NCBI RefSeq assembly: GCF_001941345.1
Contig: NZ_CP009251.1
Coordinates: 1,364,001-1,428,000 of the forward strand
Length of the DNA stretch: 64,000 nt
Direction of reading: 5' to 3'
From: Corynebacterium stationis
GTDB taxonomy: Bacteria; Actinomycetota; Actinomycetes; Mycobacteriales; Mycobacteriaceae
This document shows positions 63,089 through 64,000 of the stretch, one piece after another. Positions within the stretch are counted from its first letter, which is position 1; every line of letters begins with the position of its first letter. The notes under the pieces are model-generated. The model made no database searches. It was not told where the DNA came from and saw only the letters and a list, made by a program, of their open reading frames with translations. The position numbers and the translations under genes are program-made.

Positions 63089-63681
63089 CCAACGACGACC
63101 AACCACGCTCCGAAGCACTACTAGAACCATTTTGGGATTTAGTCGAAGGCAACGGCACCGGGCTTATCAAGCCTGCATACCGCACGGTTATCGCTATCGG
63201 TCTCGACGATTTCGCCAAAGTCTCGTGCGGAACGACCATGACCGACGTCGAGCTCATCAACGCTGCCATGGAAGGTGGCCTCGGCGACAAGCTTTACGTC
63301 GGGCTTTTCCACCCCACCGCCGGGCCGGTCAACCTCTACGAAGGACGGTTCGTATCGGATAAGCTACGGACGCTCGCCATGGCAGAGAATCTCGTGTGTC
63401 CTTGGCCGGACTGCAACGTGCCTGCCGATAGGTGCTAGGTGCACCATATCGATGCTCATAAGAACGGCGGGCACACTAAGCCATCGAACCTAACGATGCT
63501 GTGCAAGTATCACAACGGCGTGAACGACGATGACCCCAATGGACCGCGCAAGAAACGGAAACGGCCGAGTCGCGGCAGGATGCGACGACACCGCGGTAGA
63601 GTCCGCCTCCACACTCCGGGCGGCAAACTCGTGGGTAACACCCATGCCCTGAGCAGCATGGGAGCAATGAACCTGATCTAA
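63073..63681 (+). pseudogene. 5'-truncated HNH endonuclease with a nonsense codon
   Basis: Second copy of the 36-kb HNH gene, alignable in one frame from about LNAAITNDDQPRSEALLEPF to SSMGAMNLI at the end. The first ~170 residues are missing. A 12-residue in-frame deletion removes the KGEDVVVALSDG segment found in the intact copy. A CAG-to-TAG change at 63436-63438 stops the frame between the two halves of the zinc/HNH motif (PADRC*VHHIDAH). The rest of the HNH core is conserved, so decay appears recent. Confidence 0.85.
63091..63681 (+). repeat. Repeat copy related to 36210-36872
   Basis: About 0.6 kb of this stretch is similar at protein and DNA level to the 3' half of the intact HNH gene, with long identical runs such as the residues HKNGGHTKPSNLTMLCKYHN. 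Direct repeats in the same orientation about 27 kb apart could recombine. Confidence 0.7.
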
Positions 63682-63695
63682 TTTCCAGGACATGA

Positions 63696-63731
63696 GAAAA
63701 CCCAACTAGAAATATCATCCTAGTTGGGAAA
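63696..63731. terminator. Hairpin after HNH pseudogene
   Basis: CCCAACTAG (63701-63709) pairs with CTAGTTGGG (63720-63728). A-rich left and TTC right flanks. It lies between the pseudogene end and the convergent ABC-F gene. Confidence 0.6.
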
Positions 63732-63864
63732 TTCGGCGATCGGTTTTCAAAAATGGGAGCCTACAAAGGCTGCTACGACTGATCAAATCCTTGCACAATA
63801 AAGTTAGAGAGCCTCTAGTACACCTTCAAAGATGACACCGAGGTATGCAAGTGGGTTTAGAAGG

Positions 63865-64000
63865 CTAGGCGAGCTCAACGATCTCCATGTATTCGTCCGA
63901 CCAGAGGTCTTCATCGCCGTCGGGCATGATTATGACACGTTCGGGTTCTAGGGCCTTGACTGCGCCAGGGTCGTGGGTCACGAGGACCACGGCGCCGGTG
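63865..64000 (-). CDS. ABC-F-type ATPase, C-terminal end only
   Basis: The last 45 codons of a gene that continues past the right edge. The visible sequence (TGAVVLVTHDPGAVKALEPE then RVIIMPDGDEDLWSDEYMEI) has the switch histidine in VTHDP that follows the D-loop of the second ATPase domain, plus the family's short acidic C-terminal tail. Members act on ribosomes (EttA/Uup-type) in translation. The specific subfamily cannot be set from this piece. Confidence 0.75.
   Translation of the reverse strand, partial: TGAVVLVTHDPGAVKALEPERVIIMPDGDEDLWSDEYMEIVELA

Overview
This is a chromosomal window from a Corynebacterium (Actinobacteria, Mycobacteriales). The evidence is the gene set itself: a pup-dop-ARC-pafA pupylation locus, mycothiol ligase mshC, RbpA, polyprenol-phosphate mannose synthase beside a separate apolipoprotein N-acyltransferase, an acn-acnR pair with a recognisable AcnR operator, a RipA-like NlpC/P60 hydrolase, and a class 2 pyrD beside an LppL-type lipoprotein. 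Base composition looks moderate (mid-50s % GC by eye). I cannot name the species; the C. ammoniagenes/casei/stationis side of the genus is only a guess. From memory, gene order from rbpA to pyrD/PEBP follows the mycobacterial order, with the cobalamin genes and the proteasome core missing.

Layout. 1-9 kb: a DEAD-box helicase cut by the left edge, 6-phosphogluconate dehydrogenase, a hotdog thioesterase, CorA, a methyltransferase, type II NADH dehydrogenase, a cyclopropane-synthase-like protein without its SAM motif, and an SRPBCC protein. 9-14 kb: an MHS-type transporter, a 0.7-kb gap with inverted repeats, a zinc-finger/YceI pair, rbpA, and a UgpC/MsmK-type ABC ATPase broken by one extra G in its signature motif. 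14-24 kb: ppm-lnt-fxsA, a truncated CobG-like protein, an SDR, pepQ, a cytoplasmic chymotrypsin-fold protease and helY. 24-35 kb: tatC-tatA, a fused PafBC regulator, pafA-pup-dop-arc without prcBA, trmI, an M18 aminopeptidase and a RecB-like Fe-S nuclease.

35-49 kb: an HNH endonuclease preceded by two perfect inverted DnaA boxes, then fhs, aspA, hisE-hisG, a HAD phosphatase, mshC, uppP, the lipoprotein, pyrD, a PEBP protein and tRNA-Leu(GAG). 49-64 kb: a TVP38 membrane protein, an HTH protein, a DUF3097 protein, coproporphyrin ferrochelatase, the RipA-like hydrolase, a DUF6676 protein, acn-acnR, an NAD(P)-binding protein, an ACT/PFL (DUF711) pair, a pseudogene joining a betaine-type permease fragment to a second HNH copy, and the end of an ABC-F ATPase.

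Most of the window is core chromosome. The sites that most deserve a second look are the pseudogene mosaic near 63 kb and its 36-kb partner with DnaA boxes, the poly-G frameshift at 13.7 kb, the degenerate CFA-like and CobG-like proteins, the proteasome-less Pup locus, and the unexplained 10.5-11.2 kb gap. I found no CRISPR array, insertion sequence, prophage or clearly new multi-gene system.
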